Assembly (NCBI GenBank): GCA_963718375.1 | Contig: CAVQZD010000005.1 | Coordinates: 682,001 to 746,000 of the forward strand | Reading direction: 5' to 3' | DNA length: 64,000 nucleotides | Source of the DNA: RBG-16-64-13 sp963718375 | GTDB taxonomy: Bacteria; Actinomycetota; Thermoleophilia; RBG-16-64-13 | In this document: positions 48,800 to 58,131 of the stretch, piece after piece | Layout of the letters: each line of letters starts with the position of its first letter | Position numbering within the stretch: position 1 is the stretch's first letter | Notes under the pieces: model-generated | What the model was told of the DNA's origin: nothing | Database searches by the model: none | What the model saw: only the letters and a program-made list of their open reading frames with translations | Position numbers and translations under genes: made by a program

Positions 48800-49916
48800 C
48801 TACCGTAGACGATCGTGGAGTTCTCTGGCCGCGCCCACGGGGTCGGCTTCGGCACCCAAGCGTTGACGCGCCCGGGCGCAGAGTCCGCGCACGTCTTCCT
48901 GGAAGGCGGCCTGGAGCACGCGGTAGCCCCCAAGGACGTCACCAGCACCTTGCGCCTCCTGCAGTGCAGCGCGGTCCACCAGCAGGGCCTTGGCATACGC
49001 CTCTTGGACGTTCAGGACGCTGAGCACCATCGCCTCCAACTTGGGCTCGATATTGTGCGACTGGTCGATGGTCAGCCGCGGCAGCGGAACGTCGCCAGCG
49101 AGGAGTTCGACGAAGACCAGGAAGAGCTCGAAGGGATTGATGGACCCGACTATCAGGTCGTCGTCCGCATACTTGCGGGCGTTCAGATGTATGCCACCCA
49201 GGCGGCCCTCAAAGGCCAGCATCGCGACGACCTGCTCCACGTTCACGCCCTGATAGTGATGGCCTATATCCACCAGCACGCGGGCGCGCTCGCCCAGGGA
49301 ACAGCACACCAGCGCCGCCGAACCCCAGTCTGCCAGGTCGGTGGCGTAGAAGGCGGGCTCGAACGGCTTGTATTCCACCAGCAGCTCTTGCTCGGGGGGC
49401 AGAGCGGCATACAACGTGGTGAGCGCATCAAACATGCGCCGGCGCCTCTCTCTGAAGTCGTCCTGGCCCGGATAGTTGGTGCCGTCGGCCAACCAAAGCG
49501 ACTGAGCCGTTGAGCCCAGCTCCGTGGCGACATGCACGCAATCGAGCAGGTGCTCCAGAGCTTTCTGCCTGATTGTGGGTTCCGGATTGGTGATAGAGCC
49601 AAGTCGGTAGTCGTCATCCTGGAACAGGTTGGCGTTCACAGCCCCCGTCCGGAGTCCGCTCGCCTCGATGTGCGCCCGCAGAGAGCCTCAGATCGTCGAC
49701 TGCGTCCCAGGGGAAGTGAAGAGCCACGGCCGGTGCGGTCCCGGTGAGCCTATGCACCAGCGCCGCGTCATCTATCTTCTGAAAGACGTCGCGCGGCCGG
49801 TCAGGTCGCGCAAACACCGCGAAGCGCGTGCCTGAATCGCCGTACCCCCAACTGGGGGTCTCGATCTCCAACTTGGCCAGTCGTTCGACGACTGTCGCTT
49901 CTGCGCTGATGCTCAC
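48800..49916 (-). pseudogene. rhaI: L-rhamnose isomerase (RhaI type), interrupted by one frameshift
   Basis: The N-terminal part starts at 49916 (ATGA overlap with rhaB) and reads EIETPSWGYGDSGTRF, IDDAALVHRLTG and ALHFPWDAVDDL, then leaves frame at a CTCTCT dinucleotide run near 49679-49686. The next frame continues LRAHIEASGLRTGAVNANLF and carries the metal sites (VEYKPFEPAF, LVDIGHHYQGVN, GGIHLNARKYADDDL). Joined, the protein is about 370 residues, normal for the RhaI family that converts L-rhamnose to L-rhamnulose with a divalent metal. Removing one base, or two plus one codon, restores it. Confidence 0.85.
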
Positions 49917-51395
49917 GTGTTCCTCCTTGTGACCGTGAGAAAACGACTGTAGGTAGAGTCTGCATCGCCCGCATCGCCGTCCGGATGGTAGGGCACGGGC
50001 GGGAATGACGCGAGCGATGTCTGCCGCATGTCCTCGAGCCCGCTGAGGTGACCCAGGGCGCAGGCCTGCACCAGGATGTTGCCCAAGGCAGTGGCCTCAG
50101 CCGGCCCCGCCAGTACCTCGCGCCTGGTGATGTCGGCGGTCAGCTTGCACAGCAGCTCGTTCTTCGACCCACCTCCCACGACATGGACAGTGTGGATCGA
50201 TTCTCCCGTGACGCGCTCCAGCTCCTCCAACACCAGCCTGTACTTGCAGGCAAGAGAGGTGAAGATCGACCTGACCAGGCCCCCCCGGTCTTGCGGCACC
50301 TGCTGTCCGCTTTCTCTGAGCAGCGCCTCGATGGCGGCCGGCATGTCGGAAGGATGGACGAGCGAAGGATGGTCAGGATCGAAGAGCGGCACCTCACAGG
50401 TGACGGCCGAGGCAAGCCGGGCCAGTTCTTCGTAGCTCGGCTCGGGACAATCGACGCTCCAGACACCCCGGCAGCGCTGCAGCAACCACAGCCCCATAAC
50501 ATTGCGCAGCAGACGCACCGTGCCGAACACCCCCCGCTCGTTGGAGAGTTCAGCAGCCCAGAGCGTCCCCCGTCAACACCGGACCCTCAAGCTCGACACC
50601 CACCAGTGACCAGGTACCCGATGAGATGATGGCCACCCCCGGCTCCTGCGCCGGCGCGCCTGCGAACGCGGCGGCCGTGTCATGGCCCGCGGTCGCCACC
50701 ACCTGGATCTCAGCCCCTCTCGCCGGGCTCTCCACGCGCAGGCCAGACAGGGGACCGAGTATCGTCCCCGGGTCCACGAGGCTGCCGAACACCTGCTCTG
50801 GCAGATGCAGCTCCCTGACAAGGTCCAGGCACCAGTTGCCGGTGCGTGCATCCAAGAGACCTGTGGTCGAGGCCGCTGTGCGTTCGTTAGCCGCGACACC
50901 GCACAGCCAGAAGGCCAGCAGGTCCGGTATGAGCAACATCCGGTGGGCCGCTTCCAAGGCGGCCGAGCGCTCTTCGGCCAAAAGCTGGAAGACCGTGTTT
51001 ATGGACATCGGGCGTATGCCGGTGGTCTCGTACGCCCGCCCTATGCGAGTCCGGGGGACATGGCGATCTGCGACCCCATCGGTCCGCCGGTCCCTGTAGT
51101 GGAAGGGCAGGCCCAGCAGATGCCCACGCTCATCCAGAAGACCGTAGTCCACCCCCCAGGCATCGACACCCACCGAGCGCACCGAGCCCTCCTGAGTGGC
51201 AAGCGCGATGCCGCTGCGGGCCTGCGTGAACAGCCCCACGATGTCCCAATGCAGCCCATCCGGGAGCTCCACCGGCCGGTTGGCGAAACGGCTGATCTCG
51301 CGAAGCGAGACCAAGCCGCCGTCCAACTCGCCCAGCACCACTCGTCCCGACTCGGCCCCCAGATCGACGGCCACGAATGCGGGCTTGGAGCTCAT
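49913..51395 (-). pseudogene. rhaB: L-rhamnulokinase, interrupted by one frameshift
   Basis: The N-terminal half (from 51395, AVDLGAESGRVVLGELDGG, DAWGVDYGLLDERG, TAGHDTAAAFAGAP, IISSGTWSLVGVE) runs out of frame at a GGG run near 50557-50559. The correct continuation is AAELSNERGVFGTVRLLRN, then MGLWLLQRCR, VHVVGGGSKNELLCKLTADI and GPAEATALGN to 49913. Together they give about 490 residues, the usual FGGY-kinase length with both ATP-binding lobes. It phosphorylates L-rhamnulose at C1. It lies between rhaD and rhaI with four-base overlaps on both sides, so the operon layout is intact despite the shift. Confidence 0.87.
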
Positions 51396-52195
51396 TCTTG
51401 GGCCTGTTGGCGAAACCTAAGGATGAGTTCGTTCAGCTCCTCCAATTGCCCATCGGTCAGTCCGTCGGCGTCGAAACCTGCTGCCCTCACCATCAGGAAG
51501 AGTTTGGCCGATTTCTCCGCCGTCTCGATGAGGTCGAAGGCCTCGAACACGTCCCGCCCCACCGCGACGCAGCCATGCTTCTCCCACAGAACCAGACGGT
51601 GGTGTTCGAGGATATCCACCGTCGTGTCGGCCAGCACTTGGCTGCCCGGCTGGCAGTAGGGCACCAGGCCGACGCCATCGGGCATGACGACCTTCATCTC
51701 CGGGTGCATGGACCACAGCAGCCGGCTGAGGGCCTCAGTGGAACAGTATCGGGCGATGTGGGTGAGGGCGAGCAGGCAATCGGGGTGCGTGTGCAGCACC
51801 GACCTCGTCTGCGGCTGCACTCGGCGCAGGTAGGCGTGGACACTCAAGTGCGAGGGGAACTCCGACGTGGTGAGCAGGTCGACCTCTTCATCGGGTGATA
51901 GAAGTATCTGATATCCACTCAGGTCGTCGGCCACCTTGGCCAGAACGACGTGCTTGTCTGGGTGTCTCGCGACGTCTCTGAATCGAGCCCCGGTCGCGGT
52001 GACCAGGTAGGAGCGGCCCGCCAGCTCCGGATAGTTGACCGGGGTCTCAACGCGCCTCCCTCGGCGCATGCCCAAAGCCCACTCACGATCATCGCTCACG
52101 TCTACCGAGATGTTGCCGGCATTGCGCTCCGCCCAGCCCCGCTGGGATATGAGCCCGGCGATATCGGCGATATCGGCCAAGGTCTTCTTCATCAT
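51392..52195 (-). CDS. rhaD: Rhamnulose-1-phosphate aldolase (class II)
   Basis: 267 residues from the ATG at 52195 with GGAGAGG six bases upstream (a second ATG follows directly). Substrate loop GWAERNAGNIS, zinc ligands in HTHPDCLLAL and the distal ILEHHRLVLWEKHGCVAVG, and a closing helix are typical of RhaD. It cleaves L-rhamnulose-1-phosphate into dihydroxyacetone phosphate and L-lactaldehyde. It is first in the rhaD-rhaB-rhaI operon, divergent from the lactaldehyde dehydrogenase gene that takes its product. Confidence 0.93.
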   Translation of the reverse strand: MMKKTLADIADIAGLISQRGWAERNAGNISVDVSDDREWALGMRRGRRVETPVNYPELAGRSYLVTATGARFRDVARHPDKHVVLAKVADDLSGYQILLSPDEEVDLLTTSEFPSHLSVHAYLRRVQPQTRSVLHTHPDCLLALTHIARYCSTEALSRLLWSMHPEMKVVMPDGVGLVPYCQPGSQVLADTTVDILEHHRLVLWEKHGCVAVGRDVFEAFDLIETAEKSAKLFLMVRAAGFDADGLTDGQLEELNELILRFRQQAQE

Positions 52196-52323
52196 CCGCC
52201 TCTCCAGTCGAGCGCCACAAGACAAAAGCCAGTGCAATGGTATACCGACTTGCCCAACGTCTTATAAAATAGCATCGGAGGAGATGATTGTCTGTGTAAC
52301 CGGTCGACGGAGGAGGTCTCGAA
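52196..52323. promoter_or_regulatory. Divergent rhaD / aldehyde dehydrogenase promoter region
   Basis: 128 bp, AT-richer than its surroundings. TATAAAAT at 52263-52270 is a good -10 candidate for the plus strand, and an 8-bp palindrome GGTATACC lies about 20 bases upstream at 52239-52246, where a rhamnose regulator could act. No regulator gene is adjacent. Confidence 0.45.
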
Positions 52324-53769
52324 TTGAAACGGTACGCCATGTACATCGATGGTCAGTTCGTGAACGAGAGACTGCCGATGGTCAAGGTCACGAACCCGGC
52401 GACAGAGGAGGTAGTCTCAGAGTTTCCCGCCGGCAACGCGACGCACGTTGACGCGGCCGTCGCGGCCGCTCGCCGCGCACAATCATCTTGGGCGAAGCTG
52501 CCCGCCGTAGAACGAGGCGCTCACCTGCGCGAGATCGCCGCCGGCATCAGGGCCAAGGCCGACATGCTCGCCCACACCATCGCCGAAGAACAGGGCAAGA
52601 TCATGCCCCTGGCCAAGGTCGAGGCGAACTTCACGGCGGACTACATCGACTACATGGCTGAGTTCGCCCGCCGCTACGAAGGCGAGATAATCCAAAGCGA
52701 TCGTCCCAACGAGAACATCCTTCTGTACAAGCTGCCCGTGGGAGTCGTGGCGGGGATACTCCCCTGGAACTTCCCCTTCTTCTTGATCGCACGCAAGATG
52801 GCGCCCGCCTTGCTCACGGGCAACACCATCATCATCAAGCCGAGCAGCCAGACACCCAACAACTCCTTTGAGTTCGCGGCCATAGTGGCCGAGAGTTCTC
52901 TCCCCAAGGGAGTGTTCAACCTGGTCTCGGGCGCCGGCAACGTCGTGGGCAACGCCTTGGCGGCACACCCAGGTATCGACATGGTCAGCATGACCGGCAG
53001 TGTCGAGGGAGGCGTCAAGATAATGCGCGCAGCTGCGGAGAATGTCACCAAGGTCTCGCTCGAGCTGGGTGGCAAGGCGCCGGCCATCGTGATGCCCGAC
53101 GCGGACCTCGATCTGGCGGCCAAGGCAATTCGCGACTCCAGGATCATCAACACCGGCCAGGTCTGCAACTGTGCCGAGCGCGTCTATGTGCACGAGTCAG
53201 TGGCGGACGCGTTCCAGGCCAAGGTGGTCGATGCCATGAAGTCCGTCCGCTATGGCGACCCGCTTACCGACAACGACTTGGACATGGGCCCTATGGTCAG
53301 CGAATCCCAGTTGGAGAGCGTGGAGGCGGCGGTCGCACAGGCCCTCAAGGACGGGGCTGAGTGCGTGTTGGGCGGCAAGAGGGCCAACATGAAGCCCGGC
53401 TTCTATTTCGAGCCGACCGTGCTGGTCAACTGCAGGCAAGAGTTCGCCGTGATGCGCGAAGAGGTATTTGGCCCGGTGCTGCCCATCGCTACTTTCAAGA
53501 CCCTAGACCAAGCGCTCGAGATGGCGAACGACTGCGAATACGGCCTCACTTCGTCCATCTACACCAAGAACATCGACGTGGTCATGCGCGCGTGCAACGA
53601 GCTGAAGTTTGGAGAGACCTACGTCAACCGCGAGAACTTCGAAGCCATGCAAGGATTCCACGCCGGCTGGCGCAAGTCGGGCATAGGCGGGGCGGACGGC
53701 AAGCACGGTCTGGAGGAGTATCTTCAGACCCACGTGGTATACCTGCAGTACGACCTGAACGCCGGATAG
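52324..53769 (+). CDS. aldA: NAD-dependent aldehyde dehydrogenase, probable lactaldehyde dehydrogenase
   Basis: 481 residues from a TTG with an excellent GGAGGAGGT six bases upstream. Motifs: GVVAGILPWNFPFFLIARKM, KPSSQTPN, MTGSVEGGVKIM, catalytic Glu in SLELGGKAPA and Cys in NTGQVCNCAERVYV, and PVLPIATFKTLDQAL-type C-terminus with QGFHAGWRKSGIGGADG. The set matches AldA of E. coli, which oxidises L-lactaldehyde to L-lactate. Divergence from rhaD and the following lactate genes support that substrate. Confidence 0.92.
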   Translation: MKRYAMYIDGQFVNERLPMVKVTNPATEEVVSEFPAGNATHVDAAVAAARRAQSSWAKLPAVERGAHLREIAAGIRAKADMLAHTIAEEQGKIMPLAKVEANFTADYIDYMAEFARRYEGEIIQSDRPNENILLYKLPVGVVAGILPWNFPFFLIARKMAPALLTGNTIIIKPSSQTPNNSFEFAAIVAESSLPKGVFNLVSGAGNVVGNALAAHPGIDMVSMTGSVEGGVKIMRAAAENVTKVSLELGGKAPAIVMPDADLDLAAKAIRDSRIINTGQVCNCAERVYVHESVADAFQAKVVDAMKSVRYGDPLTDNDLDMGPMVSESQLESVEAAVAQALKDGAECVLGGKRANMKPGFYFEPTVLVNCRQEFAVMREEVFGPVLPIATFKTLDQALEMANDCEYGLTSSIYTKNIDVVMRACNELKFGETYVNRENFEAMQGFHAGWRKSGIGGADGKHGLEEYLQTHVVYLQYDLNAG

Positions 53770-53807
53770 TCAGTGGGCCACGTTCGTTCCGCTGAGCCTG
53801 GAGCTAC

Positions 53808-54341
53808 ATGAAAGAGTTGCTAGCCGAGTTCGCTCGCGAGGCCGAGGCCGTGGGCGCCGGGGTCCACATCACCCCCAGCGATCGCGTCACGGATACGCTG
53901 TCGAGACTGCTGGGTGGGGCGCGGTCGGTCGTAGTGGAGGCCAGCCTGCGGGAGTACGCCGACACGCTTCGTGACCACGGCATCGAGACGGTCGTCGAGG
54001 AGGCAGGCGGGGCGGCCGCTGAGGTGCTGTCCACGGCTGACGCAGGCGTTTGCCGCGCACTCGCCGGCGTAGCCACTTCGGGCACGGTGCTCATCGGGCC
54101 AGGCACCGGTCTGGAGGGGGCTATCTCCATGCTGGCCCCCCACTCCATCGTGCTCATCGAACGCGACCTCATCTGTTCTGACCTGGCGGCGGCGCTGGAG
54201 ACAGCGAGGCACCTGATAGCAGGTCCAGGGCATCGGCTGGCATTCATAACCGGGCCGTCGCGCACGTCCGACATCGAGCTCACGCCGGTGATCGGCGTCC
54301 ACGGCCCTCTGCGTCTCGACCTGGTGGTGATCGATGGCTAG
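53808..54341 (+). CDS. lutC: LutC-like LUD-domain protein
   Basis: 177 residues. Central LUD features are ADAGVCRALAGVATSGTVLI and FITGPSRTSDIELTPVIGVH-type C-terminus (TSDIELTPVIGVHGP), as in LutC/YkgG. It is a subunit of the iron-sulfur L-lactate oxidase LutABC. It starts 38 bases after the aldehyde dehydrogenase and overlaps the next gene by eight, so lactaldehyde and lactate oxidation are expressed together. Confidence 0.9.
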   Translation: MKELLAEFAREAEAVGAGVHITPSDRVTDTLSRLLGGARSVVVEASLREYADTLRDHGIETVVEEAGGAAAEVLSTADAGVCRALAGVATSGTVLIGPGTGLEGAISMLAPHSIVLIERDLICSDLAAALETARHLIAGPGHRLAFITGPSRTSDIELTPVIGVHGPLRLDLVVIDG

Positions 54342-56511
54342 ACGCCACCAGCGAGACATAGGGGCTGAGATTGGTGCCGCTCTGACCGACCCTATGCTGA
54401 AGCACGCGATGAGTAGGGCCATGGGCACCATGCTCCAGCGGCGGGCAGAAGCGTGGCCCTCGGCTGAGGGCTTTGAATCCCTGCGCGAAAAGGCCAAGGC
54501 CATCAAAGAAGAGGCTCTGGAGAGACACGAGGAGCTCCTTGCGCTCTTTGAGACTCGGGCGACTGAGGCCGGTGCGATCGTCCACCGAGCGCCCGATGGC
54601 CACGCCGCCTGCGAGTACATCAGCGCACTAGTGCGCGCCAGGTCCGTCCGACTGGTCGTCAAGGCGAAGTCCATGACCTCAGAAGAGATCCACTTGACTC
54701 CTTCTCTCGAGGGGGCCGGCGCGACGGTGGTGGAGGGCGATCTGGGCGAACGCATCATCCAGCTGGCTGGCGAGCACCCCAGCCACCTTGTGGTTCCTGC
54801 TATCCACAAGAGCAAAGAAGAGATCATCCGGCTGCTCTCCGACAAGATGGGCATCGTGGATCCGCCCAACGACGCCGAGGGTCTTACCAGGATGGTCAGA
54901 GACGACCTGCGAGAGCACTTTCTCAACGCCGGCATGGGCATCACAGGAGCGAACTTCGCCATTGCCGATACCGGGTCCATCGTCTTGGTTGAGAACGAGG
55001 GCAACGCCAGTCTGGCCACCTTGCTGCCCCCGCTGCATGTGGCAGTGGTGGGTCGCGAGAAGCTCATCCCGCGGTTGGCCCATCTGGCCACCTTCCTTGA
55101 GTTGCTGCCTCGCAGCGCGACCGGACAGAAACTCACCAGCTACGTCTCGCTCATCACCGGTCGACAGAGCTCCCCACTGCTGGGCAGGCCTTCCGGCACA
55201 GCGCGCGAGTTCCACATCGTCATCCTGGACAACGGACGGTCAGCGGCCCTCGGCGATAGCGAGCTCCGCGAGACCCTTCGCTGCATCAGGTGTGGTGCGT
55301 GCCTGAACGCCTGCGCCCCGTACACGCTGGTGGGTGGACACGTATATGGGTCCGATCCATACCCGGGGGGCATCGGCTGCGCCTGGACCTACTTGACCAA
55401 GGGCCACTCCCCCGCCCGGGACTTCAACGGCCTCTGCACCACCTGCTCGCGTTGCACAGAAGTCTGCCCTGTGATGATAGACATCCCATGGCTGAACACG
55501 GTCATCCGCCAGCGGACGAACAGGGAGTTCGGACCTGGGGTAAGGCAGCGGGTGTTCGCCCGAACCGACCTCATGGGCAAAGCACTGAGCACTGTCGGGT
55601 CTGTGGGGGCAACCGCCATGAGTAGCGCACCTGCCCGACGGGCCTTGAGCCGTCTAGGCATAGACCCGTCACGCAAGATGCCTGCCTACAACCACCAGAC
55701 CTTCAGGACGTGGTGGCAACGCAGACCCGCTCGGCACTTGGGCGGCGCGGCGGGGGCCCGTGTGGCTCTCTTTGTCGACTGCTTCGTGGACCATAACCTG
55801 CCCCAGGTAGGCGTGGCGGCGGTCGAGGTCCTGGAGAGCGCCGGGGTAGAGGTGGTATTGGCCGACAATGCTTGCTGCGGCAGGGCAGCCATGAGTCAAG
55901 GCCTGCTGGACAAGCCGCGTAGATGGGCCACAAGGAACCTGGCGGTACTCGGCCGCCTGGTCGACCGGGGTTACGACATCGTGTTTATAGAGCCGTCCTG
56001 CCTGTCAGCGATACGCGATGACTACTCAAGGCTGCTCGACACTGAGCCCATCGACCAAGACCTCCTGCGCCGCATACAGGAACGCAGCTACGACATAACG
56101 GTGTATCTGGTCCTGCTATCGAGGAGTGGACGGCTGGGACAGAAGATGAAGCCGCTCGATGAGGCCTACGTAGTGCATGGACATTGCCACCAGAAGAGCC
56201 TGGGAGTCGGTCACTACCCAGCCGAACTGCTTCGTCTGATCCCTGGAGTGACCGTGAGCCAAGTCGAGGCCCTCTGCTGCGGCATGGTGGGCTCCTTCGG
56301 CTACAAGAAAGAGTACTCGGCACTCTCGCGGGCGATAGGTGAAGGTCTTTTCGAGAAGATCGCACAGCACCCAGGTGATGTGGTGGCCTGCGGCATCTCC
56401 TGCCGTTCACAGATCGAGATGGGCACAGGCCGGAAGGTCCTTCACCCTGTGGAGGTCATCGCCAGGGTGTTGGGGCCCGATGGCAGGCCGGCCGGAGACA
56501 GTCAGACCTAG
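54334..56511 (+). CDS. LutB-LutA fusion: LUD, 2x4Fe-4S and CCG domains
   Basis: 725 residues. An N-terminal LUD/LutB domain (to about 310; TGANFAIADTGSIVLVENEG) is followed by two cluster motifs, CIRCGACLNACAPY and CTTCSRCTEVCPV. A linker then leads to two cysteine-rich CCG modules, DNACCGRAAMSQG and EALCCGMVGSFGYKKE, which normally form the separate LutA protein. With LutC it would oxidise L-lactate to pyruvate. Fusing A and B in one chain fixes their stoichiometry. The stop overlaps the convergent ammonia-lyase gene by four bases. Confidence 0.92.
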   Translation: MARRHQRDIGAEIGAALTDPMLKHAMSRAMGTMLQRRAEAWPSAEGFESLREKAKAIKEEALERHEELLALFETRATEAGAIVHRAPDGHAACEYISALVRARSVRLVVKAKSMTSEEIHLTPSLEGAGATVVEGDLGERIIQLAGEHPSHLVVPAIHKSKEEIIRLLSDKMGIVDPPNDAEGLTRMVRDDLREHFLNAGMGITGANFAIADTGSIVLVENEGNASLATLLPPLHVAVVGREKLIPRLAHLATFLELLPRSATGQKLTSYVSLITGRQSSPLLGRPSGTAREFHIVILDNGRSAALGDSELRETLRCIRCGACLNACAPYTLVGGHVYGSDPYPGGIGCAWTYLTKGHSPARDFNGLCTTCSRCTEVCPVMIDIPWLNTVIRQRTNREFGPGVRQRVFARTDLMGKALSTVGSVGATAMSSAPARRALSRLGIDPSRKMPAYNHQTFRTWWQRRPARHLGGAAGARVALFVDCFVDHNLPQVGVAAVEVLESAGVEVVLADNACCGRAAMSQGLLDKPRRWATRNLAVLGRLVDRGYDIVFIEPSCLSAIRDDYSRLLDTEPIDQDLLRRIQERSYDITVYLVLLSRSGRLGQKMKPLDEAYVVHGHCHQKSLGVGHYPAELLRLIPGVTVSQVEALCCGMVGSFGYKKEYSALSRAIGEGLFEKIAQHPGDVVACGISCRSQIEMGTGRKVLHPVEVIARVLGPDGRPAGDSQT

Positions 56512-57485
56512 GCCATGGCCTCCATAAGGTGCTGGTGATCCAAGTTACCCCCTGACATCACCAGTGCCACCTTCTTGCCGTCCAGACGGTCCTTGATCTT
56601 GAGCGCCGCCGCTATGGAAGCGGCGCCGGCGCCCTCAGCCAGGTTGTGAGTGGTCTCGATGGCAACGCGGATACCCTGGAGGATCTCTTCTTCGGTCAGC
56701 AGCACCACTTCGGTGACGTAGTCCTTCATGATCACGTAGGGGAGCTGGAAGACGCTGCGAGTCGCCAGGCCGTCCGCAACAGTGTCGGCGGTGTCCAGGC
56801 GGACCCTCTCGCCTTTCTGCAGCGACTCGTAGTAGGCCGCGGCCCTCTCGGCCTGGACCCCGATGATCTCTACCTCCGGGTTCACAGACTGGACGACCTT
56901 CACCAGGGAGGCGCACCCTGAGCCTCCTCCGATGGGACAGATGATGACGTCCACTTCGGGCAGGTCCTCAAAGATCTCCAGCCCCATGGTGCCAAGGCCG
57001 TTCAGTATCTCAGGCTCACTGCCCTGCTCCACGTAGTAGTAGCCGGCGCTGTCCACAAGCTCCTCGCAGTACGACTGCGCGTCGTAGAAATCCTTGCCGT
57101 GTACTATCAGGTCGGCGCCGAAACTCTCGACTATGCGGTTGATCTCGGGATTGTTGCCCTCGGGCACGACGACCGTGCAGGGTACGCCATACACCCGCCC
57201 CGCCCAGGCGATGGCCAGTCCGTGGTTGCCGCGGGTGGCCACCAACACTCCCGCCTCCGACTCCTCCGAAGGCATGTGCTGGAAGAAGTTGACCGCCCCC
57301 CGGATCTTGAACGACCCGGTGGGATTGTGGTTCTCGTGCTTGACGTACACTTCGCAGCCGGCCAGGCGCGACAGCTCAGAGTAGTAGGTGAGGTTGGTGC
57401 GTTTCAGGTAACGATCGATCACCGCCCGCGCCTTGATAACCCCCAGCAGGTTGACTTCGGCACTCAGCTGCTCGTAGTTGCGCAT
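56508..57485 (-). CDS. Threonine ammonia-lyase / serine racemase family (fold II PLP enzyme)
   Basis: 325 residues without an ACT domain. PLP Lys60 is in NPTGSFKIRG, the phosphate loop in CPIGGGSGCAS, and ATRGNHGLAIAWAG and VMSGGNLD are conserved. It would deaminate threonine to 2-oxobutyrate or serine to pyruvate. The short, unregulated form is catabolic rather than biosynthetic (IlvA). The 2-oxoacid could feed the nearby ferredoxin oxidoreductase. Serine racemase or hydroxyaspartate ammonia-lyase activity is also possible. Confidence 0.88.
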   Translation of the reverse strand: MRNYEQLSAEVNLLGVIKARAVIDRYLKRTNLTYYSELSRLAGCEVYVKHENHNPTGSFKIRGAVNFFQHMPSEESEAGVLVATRGNHGLAIAWAGRVYGVPCTVVVPEGNNPEINRIVESFGADLIVHGKDFYDAQSYCEELVDSAGYYYVEQGSEPEILNGLGTMGLEIFEDLPEVDVIICPIGGGSGCASLVKVVQSVNPEVEIIGVQAERAAAYYESLQKGERVRLDTADTVADGLATRSVFQLPYVIMKDYVTEVVLLTEEEILQGIRVAIETTHNLAEGAGAASIAAALKIKDRLDGKKVALVMSGGNLDHQHLMEAMA

Positions 57486-57530
57486 GCTCGCCCTCCGTCT
57501 CGTTGCGGGTCAGTCCGGCCGCGCGCTTCT

Positions 57531-58121
57531 CTAGAAGCCGAACCCCTCGGGCAGTGACTCGGCCTTGGTGCCCGCCGGCACCCACGACAGGTCGAGGATG
57601 GTATACGTGGGGTTGTAGTACTTGAACACCGGCACCACTTTCATGCCCATGTGCGGCTCGCCTATCAGCAGGTAGCTCATCAGGATGGTGCAGACCTCCT
57701 TGAACTCCACGTTGATGAAGCGGATGGGCTTGTCCAAGGCGTTGAACGCCCCCGACCGCTCGCACACCATGAAAGTGTGCACGGTGGCCGACTTCTTGGC
57801 CATCTCTGTCATGTCGATGACACTGGTCTTGGCCAGACAGTCGGGGCAGTGGATGCGGAAGGGCTGAAAGATCGAGCCCTTGGCCTCGCATTTGGGGTTG
57901 TCGCATCTAGTCGCCAGCAGCTTGCCTTTGCTGAGCGACTCGAAGAAGACTGCCTCGCCGCCGTAGGTGTGTACGTAGGTCAGGTCGCGCGGCTTGGTGA
58001 CGCCGACCAGCTTCCAGTTCTCGTCGGCGTCCCTGATGGGCATGTGCTGCTCGAGGCGGTGGAAGTCGCCGCGGAACTTGTAGCGACCGTTCTTTACCTG
58101 GACTTGTCCGTATGAGCTCAT
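57531..58121 (-). CDS. DUF35 OB-fold/zinc-ribbon acyl-CoA accessory protein
   Basis: 196 residues. The rubredoxin-like zinc finger reads CDNPKCEAKGSIF and later CPDC, followed by an OB-fold region (SATVHTFMVCERSG, then PEGFGF at the end). DUF35 proteins pair with thiolase-like enzymes and help bind acyl-CoA or channel intermediates. It lies ten bases after the thiolase-like gene, the expected partner. Confidence 0.88.
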   Translation of the reverse strand: MSSYGQVQVKNGRYKFRGDFHRLEQHMPIRDADENWKLVGVTKPRDLTYVHTYGGEAVFFESLSKGKLLATRCDNPKCEAKGSIFQPFRIHCPDCLAKTSVIDMTEMAKKSATVHTFMVCERSGAFNALDKPIRFINVEFKEVCTILMSYLLIGEPHMGMKVVPVFKYYNPTYTILDLSWVPAGTKAESLPEGFGF

Positions 58122-58131
58122 ATCGGGCCTC

